Of a DNA stretch of 24,439 bases, positions 6,165 through 13,541 are shown piece by piece. Each line of letters begins with the position of its first letter. Position 1 is the first letter of the stretch. Position numbers and translations under genes: made by a program. Origin of the DNA: an uncultured Blautia sp. (GTDB lineage: Bacteria; Bacillota; Clostridia; Lachnospirales; Lachnospiraceae); assembly GCA_900539145.1 (NCBI GenBank), contig UQAX01000041.1, forward strand, positions 1-24,439, given 5' to 3'. The notes beneath the pieces were generated by a model that had not been told where the DNA came from, did not search any database, and saw only the letters and a program-made list of their open reading frames with translations.

Positions 6165-7640
6165 TTATCCCACTTTCGTTCCCATATAATAAAAGCCGCG
6201 GCATTCATCTAAACGAACCTGACAAAGCTGTCCGATTAAGGAAGTATCTCCCTCAAAATGCACCAGCAGATTGTTGGAAAGACGTCCGGTCATCAAATGC
6301 TTGTCTTGACTGTTTTGTTCCTCTACCAGAACTTCCATGACCTTTCCGGTATCTCTTGCAGACATTTCTCTGCCAATGGTCTGTACGGTTTCCAGAAGGC
6401 GGTTAAAACGGTCTTTTACTACATCCTCCGGCACTTGATTTTCCATAACGGCAGCAGGTGTTCCCGTACGTTTGGAGTAAATAAAGGTAAAGGCACTGTC
6501 ATAGCGAACCTTCTTTACTACGTCAACGGTTTCCAGAAAATCTTCTTCTGTTTCTCCCGGAAATCCTACAATAATATCTGTGGTAAGAGAAATATCAGGA
6601 ATGGCTGTTCTGATTTTTTCTACCAGATTTAAGTATTTTTCCTTGTCATATCTGCGGTTCATCTTCTGCAAGATATCGCTGCTTCCTGACTGTAAAGGAA
6701 GGTGGAGATGCTTACAGATTTTTTTGCTGTTTTTCATAACTTCAATGAGCTCGTCAGATAAATCCTTTGGATGAGAAGTCATAAAGCGAATACGTTCTAA
6801 GCCTTCGATTTTCTCAATTTCCGTAAGAAGCTGGGCAAAGGTCATTGGCTCGTCTAAATTCTTTCCGTAGGAATTTACATTTTGTCCCAAAAGCATAACT
6901 TCCACAACGCCGTCTTTTACCAGACGTTCAATTTCTCTTACGATATCTTTCGGATTTCTGCTGCGTTCTCTTCCTCGCACGTAAGGCACAATACAATAGC
7001 TGCAAAAGTTGTTGCAGCCAAACATAATATTGACACCGGATTTGAATGGATATTTTCGCTCTACCGGAAGGTCTTCCACGATTTTGTCTGTGTCCTTCCA
7101 GATATCAATAATCATACGGTCAGAATGCAGAGAAGAAACCACTAACTCTGCGAATTTATAAATATTATGGGTACCGAAAATCAGATTGACAAAGGAATAG
7201 CTTTTTTTCAGCTTTTCCACTACCTGCGGCTCCTGCATCATACAGCCGCATAAGCCAATCATCATGTGCGGATTTTTCTTTTTCAGACTGTGAAGATACC
7301 CCAGTCGTCCGTATACACGGAGATTTGCATTTTCTCTTACAGTACAGGTGTTGTAAATTACGAAATCTGCGTTTTCGTCAGGAACCTCCACATAGCCGAT
7401 GCGTTCTAAAATTCCTACCAGTTTTTCAGAGTCTCTGGCATTCATCTGGCAGCCGAAAGTCGTAATATTGGCAGTAAGCGGTCTTCCCAGTTTTTCAGAC
7501 TGTTCTTTTACAAGTTGACGTGCTTTCTTCATAAACCAATACTGACGCTGAGGTTCTTCCACGGGAGCTTCCTGACTTAAATCCATAGCGTCAATTATGT
7601 TTTCCATTTCATCATTAAATAAAAGTGTTGTATTTTCCAT
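6165..7640 (-). CDS. miaB: tRNA-2-methylthio-N6-isopentenyladenosine-37 synthase (MiaB)
   Basis: A radical-SAM methylthiotransferase that adds the 2-methylthio group to i6A37 in tRNAs reading UNN codons. Numbered from the upstream in-frame ATG (7649): the N-terminal UPF0004 domain has three cluster cysteines (C67 in TFGCQMNARDSE, C102 in NTCTVREN, C136 in CGCMMQ). The radical-SAM CxxxCxxC is at C212/C216/C219 (FGCNNFCSYC), followed by VPYVRGRERSR typical of MiaB. A TRAM domain forms the C-terminus. The AAAGG ribosome-binding site abuts the ATG at 7649 but lies 9 nt before the ATG at 7640, so 7640 is chosen (491 residues). About 45 extra N-terminal residues precede the first domain, as in many Clostridia. 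It is 12 nt after fthC and last in the leftward series. Confidence 0.96.
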   Translation of the reverse strand: MENTTLLFNDEMENIIDAMDLSQEAPVEEPQRQYWFMKKARQLVKEQSEKLGRPLTANITTFGCQMNARDSEKLVGILERIGYVEVPDENADFVIYNTCTVRENANLRVYGRLGYLHSLKKKNPHMMIGLCGCMMQEPQVVEKLKKSYSFVNLIFGTHNIYKFAELVVSSLHSDRMIIDIWKDTDKIVEDLPVERKYPFKSGVNIMFGCNNFCSYCIVPYVRGRERSRNPKDIVREIERLVKDGVVEVMLLGQNVNSYGKNLDEPMTFAQLLTEIEKIEGLERIRFMTSHPKDLSDELIEVMKNSKKICKHLHLPLQSGSSDILQKMNRRYDKEKYLNLVEKIRTAIPDISLTTDIIVGFPGETEEDFLETVDVVKKVRYDSAFTFIYSKRTGTPAAVMENQVPEDVVKDRFNRLLETVQTIGREMSARDTGKVMEVLVEEQNSQDKHLMTGRLSNNLLVHFEGDTSLIGQLCQVRLDECRGFYYMGTKVG

Positions 7641-7652
7641 TAAATTCATCCT

Positions 7653-8204
7653 TTAATTGATTATTCTTGTTTCTGTAATTACTTTGTCGGGAAAAATATC
7701 CGTAGCTTCCGCAGGTACTTCTTCTACAATCTGGAAGTCAAAAGCTACGGCTGCTGTTTTGTGTTTTCTATGTATGGACAAATAGCGGTCATAAAAACCC
7801 TGTCCATAACCGGCTCTGTGACGGTTTTCGTCAAAGGCAACGCCGGGAACAATTAAAAAAGCATCCTCATCTTTTGCTTCTTCTCCCCATGCAGGCTCCG
7901 GTATCTGGAAATACCCCGGTTCTAACTGCTCAAAGCTTTCCAGATAATAATATTTCATTTCATGAGCGCCGGTTACTTTTGGAACGGCCACTCGTTTCCC
8001 GGCTTTCCATGCAGCTTCAATCATGCCTCTTGTAACGACTTCTTTATTGTAGTCTACATAAGCGTAGATACAGTCTGCTTCCTGAAACTCCGGAAGAGAG
8101 ATAAGGGTTTCACAGATTTTTTCGCTGCATTTTTCAGCTTCCTGCTGGGTAAATTCTTTTCGTTTTCCGAAAATATATCTTCTAATTTCCTTTTTTTCTG
8201 CCAT
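7653..8204 (-). CDS. fthC: 5-formyltetrahydrofolate cyclo-ligase
   Basis: Converts 5-formyl-THF to 5,10-methenyl-THF with ATP (also called MTHFS or YgfA). The diagnostic C-terminal motif PGVAFDENRHRAGYGQGFYD is intact; G-Y-G-x-G-x-Y-D binds nucleotide and folate. An N-terminal basic helix (KKEIRRYIFGKRKEF) is typical. A GTG at 8213 gives three more codons, but AGGTGA sits just before the ATG at 8204, which is preferred (183 residues). It overlaps the end of the YnzC-family gene by about 23 nt, suggesting translational coupling, and is followed 12 nt later by miaB. Confidence 0.93.
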   Translation of the reverse strand: MAEKKEIRRYIFGKRKEFTQQEAEKCSEKICETLISLPEFQEADCIYAYVDYNKEVVTRGMIEAAWKAGKRVAVPKVTGAHEMKYYYLESFEQLEPGYFQIPEPAWGEEAKDEDAFLIVPGVAFDENRHRAGYGQGFYDRYLSIHRKHKTAAVAFDFQIVEEVPAEATDIFPDKVITETRIIN

Positions 8205-8403
8205 ATTTCTCACCTAAATTGATAATCGTTCCATCTTTTTCCTGAATGTCAATATTATCTAACTGTGCACGCATATTCATGCGGATTGCCGCAATGTATT
8301 CAGCACGGAGTTTTCTCTGCTCCTCTTTTTCTTCCGGTGTTAAACCTTCTCCTTTTGATTTTCTTGCTAATTCGTTAATACGGTTAATGGTGTTTTGATC
8401 CAT
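8182..8403 (-). CDS. YnzC/DUF896 family small protein
   Basis: 73 residues starting MDQNTINRINELARK and containing LTPEEKEEQRKLRAEYI, the signature of the DUF896 (B. subtilis YnzC) family, a short two-helix cytoplasmic protein without firm function. The frame is open further upstream inside proB, but only this ATG fits the family start; an AAGGAG lies 13 nt before it. It starts 22 nt after proB ends and overlaps fthC by ~23 nt. Confidence 0.92.
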   Translation of the reverse strand: MDQNTINRINELARKSKGEGLTPEEKEEQRKLRAEYIAAIRMNMRAQLDNIDIQEKDGTIINLGEKYGRKKGN

Positions 8404-8425
8404 CGTGGTTTCTTTTCTCCTTTGC

Positions 8426-9280
8426 TTATAGATTTTCAAATAATTTCTGTAAAATATCCTGTTCTTTTTTATCTGCCAGAAAAAGTGTTCCGTACTTTCT
8501 GCCCTGCATGATTTTATGTATGACATGGAAGTCTGCGCCGTTGGCAATGACCATGTCTGCTCCTGCACCGGTTGCAATACGGGCAGCGGAAAGTTTGGTA
8601 GCCATTCCTCCTGTTCCCACGCTGCTGCCGGTAGAGCCTTTTCCCATTTCCATTAAATGATTGTCCAGCTTTTCTACCACGTCAATAAATTCTGCGTTTG
8701 GATTGACATTGGGATCGTCGGTAAACAAACCGTCAATGTCAGAGAGCAGAATAAGCATATCTGCATCGACCAAAGCGGCAACTAAGGCAGAAAGCGTATC
8801 GTTGTCACCGAAGGTGTTGACAAATTCGATTTCGTCGGTGGAGACCGTGTCGTTTTCATTTACAACAGGAATTGCCCCCATGTCCAAAAGGCTCTGAAAA
8901 GTATTTCTGGCATTTTCTCTGGTAATGTCGTTTACCATGGTGTATTTGGTAATCAATACCTGCGCTGCTGTCTGACTGTATTCTGCAAATAGCTTCTGAT
9001 AAATCATCATCAGCCTTGCCTGTCCGATGGCTGCGCATGCCTGTTTTTCAGAAAGACGGGAAGGCTTTTCCTGTAAGCCCATGGCAGCACGACCTACGGC
9101 AATAGCGCCGGAAGACACTACAATGACTTCTTTCCCCTGATTGTGCAGGTCTGCCAGTTCCCGAACCAGTATTTCCAGCTTAATTAAGTCCAGCCGTCCG
9201 GTTTCTTTATGCGTCAGTGATGAAGAACCGATTTTGATTACAATTCTTTTTTTATCTTTTAATTTTTCTCTGATATTCAT
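8426..9280 (-). CDS. proB: Glutamate 5-kinase, short form without PUA domain
   Basis: First step of proline synthesis: phosphorylates L-glutamate. 284 residues of amino-acid-kinase fold only; the PUA domain of the ~370-residue E. coli enzyme is missing, as in many Clostridia. Motifs seen are KIGSSSLT near the N-terminus, VSSGAIAVGRAAMG, NENDTVSTDE, FGDNDTLSALVA, LLSDIDGLFTDDP and the ATP-loop GTGGMATKLSAARIA. The ATG has AGAGGG upstream. A weak promoter (TAATAT at 9317-9322) lies in the 85-nt gap before it. The usual partner proA (gamma-glutamyl phosphate reductase) is not adjacent; the YnzC-family gene follows within 22 nt. Confidence 0.95.
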   Translation of the reverse strand: MNIREKLKDKKRIVIKIGSSSLTHKETGRLDLIKLEILVRELADLHNQGKEVIVVSSGAIAVGRAAMGLQEKPSRLSEKQACAAIGQARLMMIYQKLFAEYSQTAAQVLITKYTMVNDITRENARNTFQSLLDMGAIPVVNENDTVSTDEIEFVNTFGDNDTLSALVAALVDADMLILLSDIDGLFTDDPNVNPNAEFIDVVEKLDNHLMEMGKGSTGSSVGTGGMATKLSAARIATGAGADMVIANGADFHVIHKIMQGRKYGTLFLADKKEQDILQKLFENL

Positions 9281-9365
9281 GTATTTTCCCTCTTTGGTTC
9301 ATTTTCACATCATTTTATATTACACTATTTTTGTCTATAAGTCCAGACAGGGATTTTAACGCATT

Positions 9366-9842
9366 TTAGCTGGAATAATTCTCCAAAAAGTTGTAAAGCT
9401 CGTCAATGGTTTCCACCTGCTTTCCCAGTAAAACTTCACTTTGCAGTTCTTGTGGCAGAGCTTCCAGCGGAATGTCGGTATATTCAAAAACCTGATTTTG
9501 AGAGTTTTCATATACAACGATATACCCCTCCTCTACCTGAAGCTGGTAGCCTGCTTGTTTTGCAGGAGCTTCCTCCTGTCTGAAAACCACTTTATCTGTT
9601 CCGTAGGAATGAAGCTTAAAAGAGTCCTTTTGCAGGATACCATTCTGATAGTGTTCCAGAACAAAGGTCTTGTTTTTATAATTGACGGCAGGCACGGAAG
9701 CCTGCTGCTTTGCAGAGGCATTGGTTTCCTCTAAAGCATAAATCCTGTCTTTTAAATCCGTAATCTGATAAGTAATCAGAAAACCCACAGTAAAGAAAAG
9801 CACAATAAGAAAACAGCCGACACCATAGATTATTCTTTTCAT
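9366..9842 (-). CDS. BofC C-terminal-domain-like membrane protein
   Basis: 158 residues from the ATG at 9842, which has a perfect AAGGAGG 5 nt upstream; an upstream ATG at 9899 in the same frame lacks this. One N-terminal transmembrane helix (about 5-24) is followed by a short coiled coil (LKDRIYALEE) and an extracytoplasmic part. The C-terminal ~70 residues (EEGYIVVYENSQNQVFEYTD, LPQELQ, LGKQ, ELYNFLENYSS) resemble the BofC C-terminal domain. BofC in B. subtilis acts in the forespore-mother cell intermembrane space in pro-sigma-K control. The assignment is by pattern and moderately sure; the function here may differ. It lies 62 nt after ybeY with a possible forespore promoter in the gap. Confidence 0.7.
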   Translation of the reverse strand: MKRIIYGVGCFLIVLFFTVGFLITYQITDLKDRIYALEETNASAKQQASVPAVNYKNKTFVLEHYQNGILQKDSFKLHSYGTDKVVFRQEEAPAKQAGYQLQVEEGYIVVYENSQNQVFEYTDIPLEALPQELQSEVLLGKQVETIDELYNFLENYSS

Positions 9843-9868
9843 AAGAACCTCCTTATTTTGAATACTTA

Positions 9869-9897
9869 TAGTATCGGCTAAATTTCCTGTTCTATTC
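9869..9897 (-). promoter_or_regulatory. Possible sigma-F/G type promoter before the BofC-like gene
   Basis: Leftward, GAATA (9893-9897), a 17-bp spacer and GATACTA (9869-9875) fit the forespore sigma-G pattern GnATA-N17/18-CATnnTA with one mismatch. TATAAG nearby could also be a vegetative -10. This is inference from motif match only. Confidence 0.3.
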
Positions 9898-9904
9898 ACT
9901 TTTC

Positions 9905-10399
9905 TTAGCGGGTAATTCCAAGGTTTTCCAGAATTTCTTCCTGCTTTCTTTCCATTTCTTTTGCTTCCTCAGGCTCCATATGGTCGTAGCCCATCAGATG
10001 CAGCATGCTGTGAGCAATTAAAAAGGCAAATTCTCGTATCTGCCCATGCCCGTAGCTTTCTGCCTGCTCCTGCATTCTGGGAATACAAATCATAATATCG
10101 CCTAAAATCAATTCTCCGCTTTCCGGATGAAAACAGGTATCATCTTCCTCTGCGAAAGAGAAATCCGCAGGAGTTGTAAAATCCAGCATGGGAAAAGAAA
10201 GAACGTCTGTCACACGGTCAATATTTCGAAATTCTCTGTTTGTCTGCTGAATTTCCTCGTTTCCGGTTAAAACAAGGTTAATTTCTGTTTCATAGGGGCA
10301 GCCTTCATAGTCAAGGGCAGCTTCCATTACTTTTTTTGCCAGTTCCTCGTAATCAAAATCCAAAGTTCCTTCATATTCCATTTCTAAATTCAGTGTCAT
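9905..10399 (-). CDS. ybeY: Endoribonuclease YbeY (16S rRNA 3'-end maturation)
   Basis: A single-strand metallo-endoribonuclease needed for 16S rRNA processing and ribosome quality control. The zinc motif HxxxHxxxxxH is clear as HSMLHLMGYDH near residue 140, and NREFRNIDRVTDVLSFPM is the conserved substrate-binding segment. 164 residues, normal length. Its ATG overlaps the phoH stop by 4 nt (ATGA), so the phoH-ybeY pair is coupled, the common Firmicutes order. Confidence 0.96.
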   Translation of the reverse strand: MTLNLEMEYEGTLDFDYEELAKKVMEAALDYEGCPYETEINLVLTGNEEIQQTNREFRNIDRVTDVLSFPMLDFTTPADFSFAEEDDTCFHPESGELILGDIMICIPRMQEQAESYGHGQIREFAFLIAHSMLHLMGYDHMEPEEAKEMERKQEEILENLGITR

Positions 10400-11409
10400 C
10401 GTTCTTTCCTCCTGTCTTTGCGAGGCTTCTTTTCTCTTTTTTCGTTTGCTTCTTTTTTCTCGTAAGCGTCATAAGCCTGCACAATTTTCTGCACCAGTGG
10501 ATGACGTACCACATCCTTGTTGGTTAATTCGCAAAAGGCAATGTCCTCTACTTTTTTCAGTACGTGAAGGGCAACGTCCAGACCTGATTTAGCGCCGGAA
10601 GGTAAATCCTTTTGGGAAAGGTCTCCGGTGACAATAACTTTTGAGCCAAATCCAATACGGGTAAGGAACATTTTCATCTGGGCAGGTGTGGTGTTCTGAG
10701 CCTCGTCTAAGATAATAAAGGCATTATCCAGTGTTCGCCCTCTCATATAGGCAAGGGGCGCTACTTCAATCAAGCCCTTTTCCATATTTTTTGCAAAGCT
10801 TTCCGCTCCCATGATTTCATAAAGGGCATCGTATAAAGGTCGAAGATATGGATCAATTTTACTTTGCAAATCTCCGGGAAGAAATCCCAGCTTTTCCCCT
10901 GCTTCAATGGCAGGTCTTGTCAAAATAATTCTGCCTACCTCATCGTTTTTAAATGCGGTGATTGCCATTGCCATAGCAAGGTAGGTCTTTCCTGTTCCCG
11001 CAGGACCAAGACCGAAGACAATCATTTTTTTACGGATTGCATCGATATACGCCTTTTGCCCCAAGGTTTTCGGTTTAATGGGACGTCCGTTTAAGGTATG
11101 GCAAATACATTCCTTATCTATTTCTGTAATTACAGAAGTTTTTTCTTCGGCCGCAAGAGCCAGCGCATAATTTACATTCTGCTGGGTAATGGTATTTCCT
11201 TTTTGAGACAGTGTCAGAAATTCCTGTATGATTTTCACTGCCTGTTGGCAGGCTGTCATAGGACCTAAAATACGAAGCTGCCCGTCTCTGGAGATAACCG
11301 TAACCCCCAGTGTCTTCTCTATTTTTTTCATGTGCTCGTCAAACTGCCCGAATACATTCCTCTCGTGCTCTGCGGGCAATTCTATTTTTTCTTCACAAAT
11401 ATTACTCAT
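10396..11409 (-). CDS. phoH: PhoH-family ATPase
   Basis: 337 residues from the ATG at 11409, which overlaps the yqfD stop by 8 nt; the frame is open to 11511, but that part merely shadows yqfD. PhoH-like P-loop: Walker A GPAGTGKT (135-142), Walker B FIILDEAQN (231-239), and sensor-like VTGDLSQKDLP, with an N-terminal KH-like region (about 30-65, ILGPMTACQQAV). PhoH proteins are cytoplasmic ATPases linked to RNA metabolism through their fixed neighbour ybeY. The C-terminal tail is highly basic (KREKKPRKDRRKER), which may bind RNA. Confidence 0.95.
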   Translation of the reverse strand: MSNICEEKIELPAEHERNVFGQFDEHMKKIEKTLGVTVISRDGQLRILGPMTACQQAVKIIQEFLTLSQKGNTITQQNVNYALALAAEEKTSVITEIDKECICHTLNGRPIKPKTLGQKAYIDAIRKKMIVFGLGPAGTGKTYLAMAMAITAFKNDEVGRIILTRPAIEAGEKLGFLPGDLQSKIDPYLRPLYDALYEIMGAESFAKNMEKGLIEVAPLAYMRGRTLDNAFIILDEAQNTTPAQMKMFLTRIGFGSKVIVTGDLSQKDLPSGAKSGLDVALHVLKKVEDIAFCELTNKDVVRHPLVQKIVQAYDAYEKKEANEKREKKPRKDRRKER

Positions 11410-12631
11410 TAATGTCAAAATTCCTTTCTGTTTGCTGCGGAAGAATGTCTGTGGGAACTTTCTTCCCTGTTTTTTCAACAGCCAAAAGTGTTCCGCTGGC
11501 TGTGCAGACATTTTTTTGTATGTTTATTTTAACATGATTTTCGGATATTTGAACCCCTTTTTCCTCTAAACTTTTTAAAAGTACCTGTAAATGACGCTGT
11601 ACTTTTTCCTTTGCCTCTTTTTCAGTATAGACAAACTTCTGTGTTTCATATTCATAATCGGTGCTGGTTCCGTAAAAAATAGGAAGCTTAAAGTTTTCCG
11701 TAAGACGCAGTTGTTTTAAATTTGTGGTAGTATCAAAGGTTTCCCATGAAGATTTTCTCTTGAAATCAAAATAATAGTCCCCCACTTGCAGAAGATACCC
11801 CTTTCTCTGCTTTCCTGTGTACACCGGCTTTTGATATGTCATAGAGAATTGCTGATAATATTCTAGCGGATATTCTACATAAATGTCTGCATCTGCATCT
11901 GTATATTCATACTTTTCCACTTCCTTGCTGTCATTTAAAATATCCAGACGTCCGCTTACCAAAAGCTCACCCTTTTGACAAAGCTCTCCCGCCTTTTTCA
12001 TAGGAGTTCCTTTTCTGGTAACCATAGAAACAATCTTTCCTGTTTTATCCGATATCAAGTCGTAAGCGCCCTTTTCCGGTATTTTTTCCTTGTAAATATT
12101 GTCGTTTTCTTTGATTTCCAAAAACAGACGGCTTCCTGTGATTTTTGCGGAAACCCAAGTGATGTTTGGAAACTCTCCTCTTAATTTTTCTGCAATTACA
12201 GCACAGTTTAAATCTTTTTTCGCTGTTCCGTGACACACGTCAATTTCTTCCAGATACCCTAAAATGCTTTGGGTACTGTTATGTATATTTCCTTCTACAT
12301 GAATATTCCAGATATAGCCGGACAGAAAAAACATAATCAGAAAGCTTAGAAAAATACCGATGAAAAATGCCTTCCTCTTTTTATTTCGATAAAAAAAGAA
12401 AGGCAGTCCATATTTTCCTGTAATCAGAACTCTTGTACCTGTTTTTTTGCAGATATTTTTCAGACGAAAAAAGTCAGGAATACTGATATTCATCTCATAA
12501 ATATCGTTTTTATTTACCAAATTCCATACGGTGATTTTATGATACGCACATAAATTTAAAAATCGCTCCGGACTTTGAGTATAGGCTTTTATTCGTACAT
12601 ATCCTTTCCCATAATGACTCCAATCCTGCAC
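11402..12631 (-). CDS. yqfD: Sporulation protein YqfD
   Basis: 409 residues. The N-terminal cytoplasmic part (1-85) is followed by one transmembrane helix at about 88-107 (AFFIGIFLSFLIMFFLSGYIW) and a long extracytoplasmic domain starting with the SpoIIQ/FtsQ-like IHVEGN segment. YqfD is made in the mother cell under sigma-E in B. subtilis and is needed for efficient sporulation. The start is GTG at 12631 with AGGAGG 6 nt upstream. It follows yqfC by 11 nt and overlaps phoH, giving the classic yqfC-yqfD-phoH-ybeY order of endospore formers. Confidence 0.93.
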   Translation of the reverse strand: MQDWSHYGKGYVRIKAYTQSPERFLNLCAYHKITVWNLVNKNDIYEMNISIPDFFRLKNICKKTGTRVLITGKYGLPFFFYRNKKRKAFFIGIFLSFLIMFFLSGYIWNIHVEGNIHNSTQSILGYLEEIDVCHGTAKKDLNCAVIAEKLRGEFPNITWVSAKITGSRLFLEIKENDNIYKEKIPEKGAYDLISDKTGKIVSMVTRKGTPMKKAGELCQKGELLVSGRLDILNDSKEVEKYEYTDADADIYVEYPLEYYQQFSMTYQKPVYTGKQRKGYLLQVGDYYFDFKRKSSWETFDTTTNLKQLRLTENFKLPIFYGTSTDYEYETQKFVYTEKEAKEKVQRHLQVLLKSLEEKGVQISENHVKINIQKNVCTASGTLLAVEKTGKKVPTDILPQQTERNFDINE

Positions 12632-12642
12632 ACACAGCCTCC

Positions 12643-12918
12643 TTATAAGAACAAAATTTTATTGATAGTTCCGCTTATTTTCATTTCCACATCTGTGTAA
12701 TAAAGAATAAGGAGATTTTTCCCCTCAATCTGAATTTTATTTCTCTTTGAAAGAAGTATAATACAAGTGTCCTGATATTGACGTATACATTTATAATTTT
12801 CAATATACAGCTCACGAGAACCTGTGAGTGTAAGAACTGCCTCTTTATAAGCTAAATCTTTTGGAATTTGTAAGGAGTCTCCTAATTTTTCTGAAAAATC
12901 TCCCAGTTTTCTTTTCAC
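12643..12918 (-). CDS. yqfC: Sporulation protein YqfC
   Basis: 91 residues from a GTG at 12918 (VKRKLGDFSEKL), 6 nt after AGGAGG; a TTG at 12921 is too close to the ribosome-binding site. The YqfC/YabP-family beta-rich pattern is seen: GSRELYIENYKCI and NKIQIEGKNLLILYYTDVEMKISG. In B. subtilis yqfC and yqfD are co-expressed under sigma-E during spore formation. A hairpin (12932-12955, CATAAGTT/AACTTATG) lies 2 nt upstream of the ribosome-binding site. Confidence 0.9.
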   Translation of the reverse strand: MKRKLGDFSEKLGDSLQIPKDLAYKEAVLTLTGSRELYIENYKCIRQYQDTCIILLSKRNKIQIEGKNLLILYYTDVEMKISGTINKILFL

Positions 12919-12978
12919 CAAAAGCCTCCTGCATAAGTTCTTATTCTAACTTATGAAATGGGACAGAAAATCATGCGG

Positions 12979-13515
12979 CTATTTCAGAAAAAGAATACCG
13001 AACCACAAAATCTGATTTGCACTTAAAGTAAATTCCATGTTGTATTTTTCAGCCAGCTCGCAGACAATAATTCCGTGACTTTCCACGCAGGGGTGCATTT
13101 TCTGCGGAAAACGACAGGGAGCATTAGGATAGGTGCAGACCTCGCAAATATCACAGGACTCCGTAGAAAGCGCCATACAGTCTGTGCCCTTTTCACGAAC
13201 AAAGGCTTCTATGGCTGCTGTGATTTTTTCGTGCTCCTTTCTGGTAGCCAGTGTTTCCTTAAAATTGATGACATCGGATACCTCTGCAATAGTGGAAAAC
13301 AGAAAACATTCTTTATAATCAAGACAGCGCTTCCTGCATTCTTCCACTGTGCCTACGGCAGGGGGACATGCCCATGTGGAGTTATAGCGCTCACATTCTT
13401 TTTCGCAAATCCATCGCACACGAAAGGAAAAATCAATTTCCTTGGGACTAAAAAAAGCATATTGATATACGGGAAACTGACAAATAAATTCTTCTAATTC
13501 TTCATGAGAAATCAT
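12979..13515 (-). CDS. DUF2284 cysteine-rich metal-binding protein
   Basis: 178 residues with many ordered cysteines: C37, C41, C50 (ECERYNSTWACPP), C60, C64, C70, and a C-terminal cluster SCDICEVCTYPNAPCRFPQK then HPC. This spacing is that of DUF2284, predicted Fe-S or metal-binding proteins of anaerobes with no firm function. AAGGAG lies 8 nt before the ATG. It starts 26 nt after sbcC ends and may be read from the sbcDC message. The last ~20 residues are hydrophobic (ANQILWFGILFLK). Confidence 0.88.
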   Translation of the reverse strand: MISHEELEEFICQFPVYQYAFFSPKEIDFSFRVRWICEKECERYNSTWACPPAVGTVEECRKRCLDYKECFLFSTIAEVSDVINFKETLATRKEHEKITAAIEAFVREKGTDCMALSTESCDICEVCTYPNAPCRFPQKMHPCVESHGIIVCELAEKYNMEFTLSANQILWFGILFLK

Positions 13516-13541
13516 GTGTTTTACTCCTTCTTCTTTTGATT

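Noticed and set aside
8404..8577. Longer form of the YnzC-family gene (131 codons)
   Set aside because: The extra N-terminus overlaps proB in another frame and does not resemble the family; the family start is at 8403.
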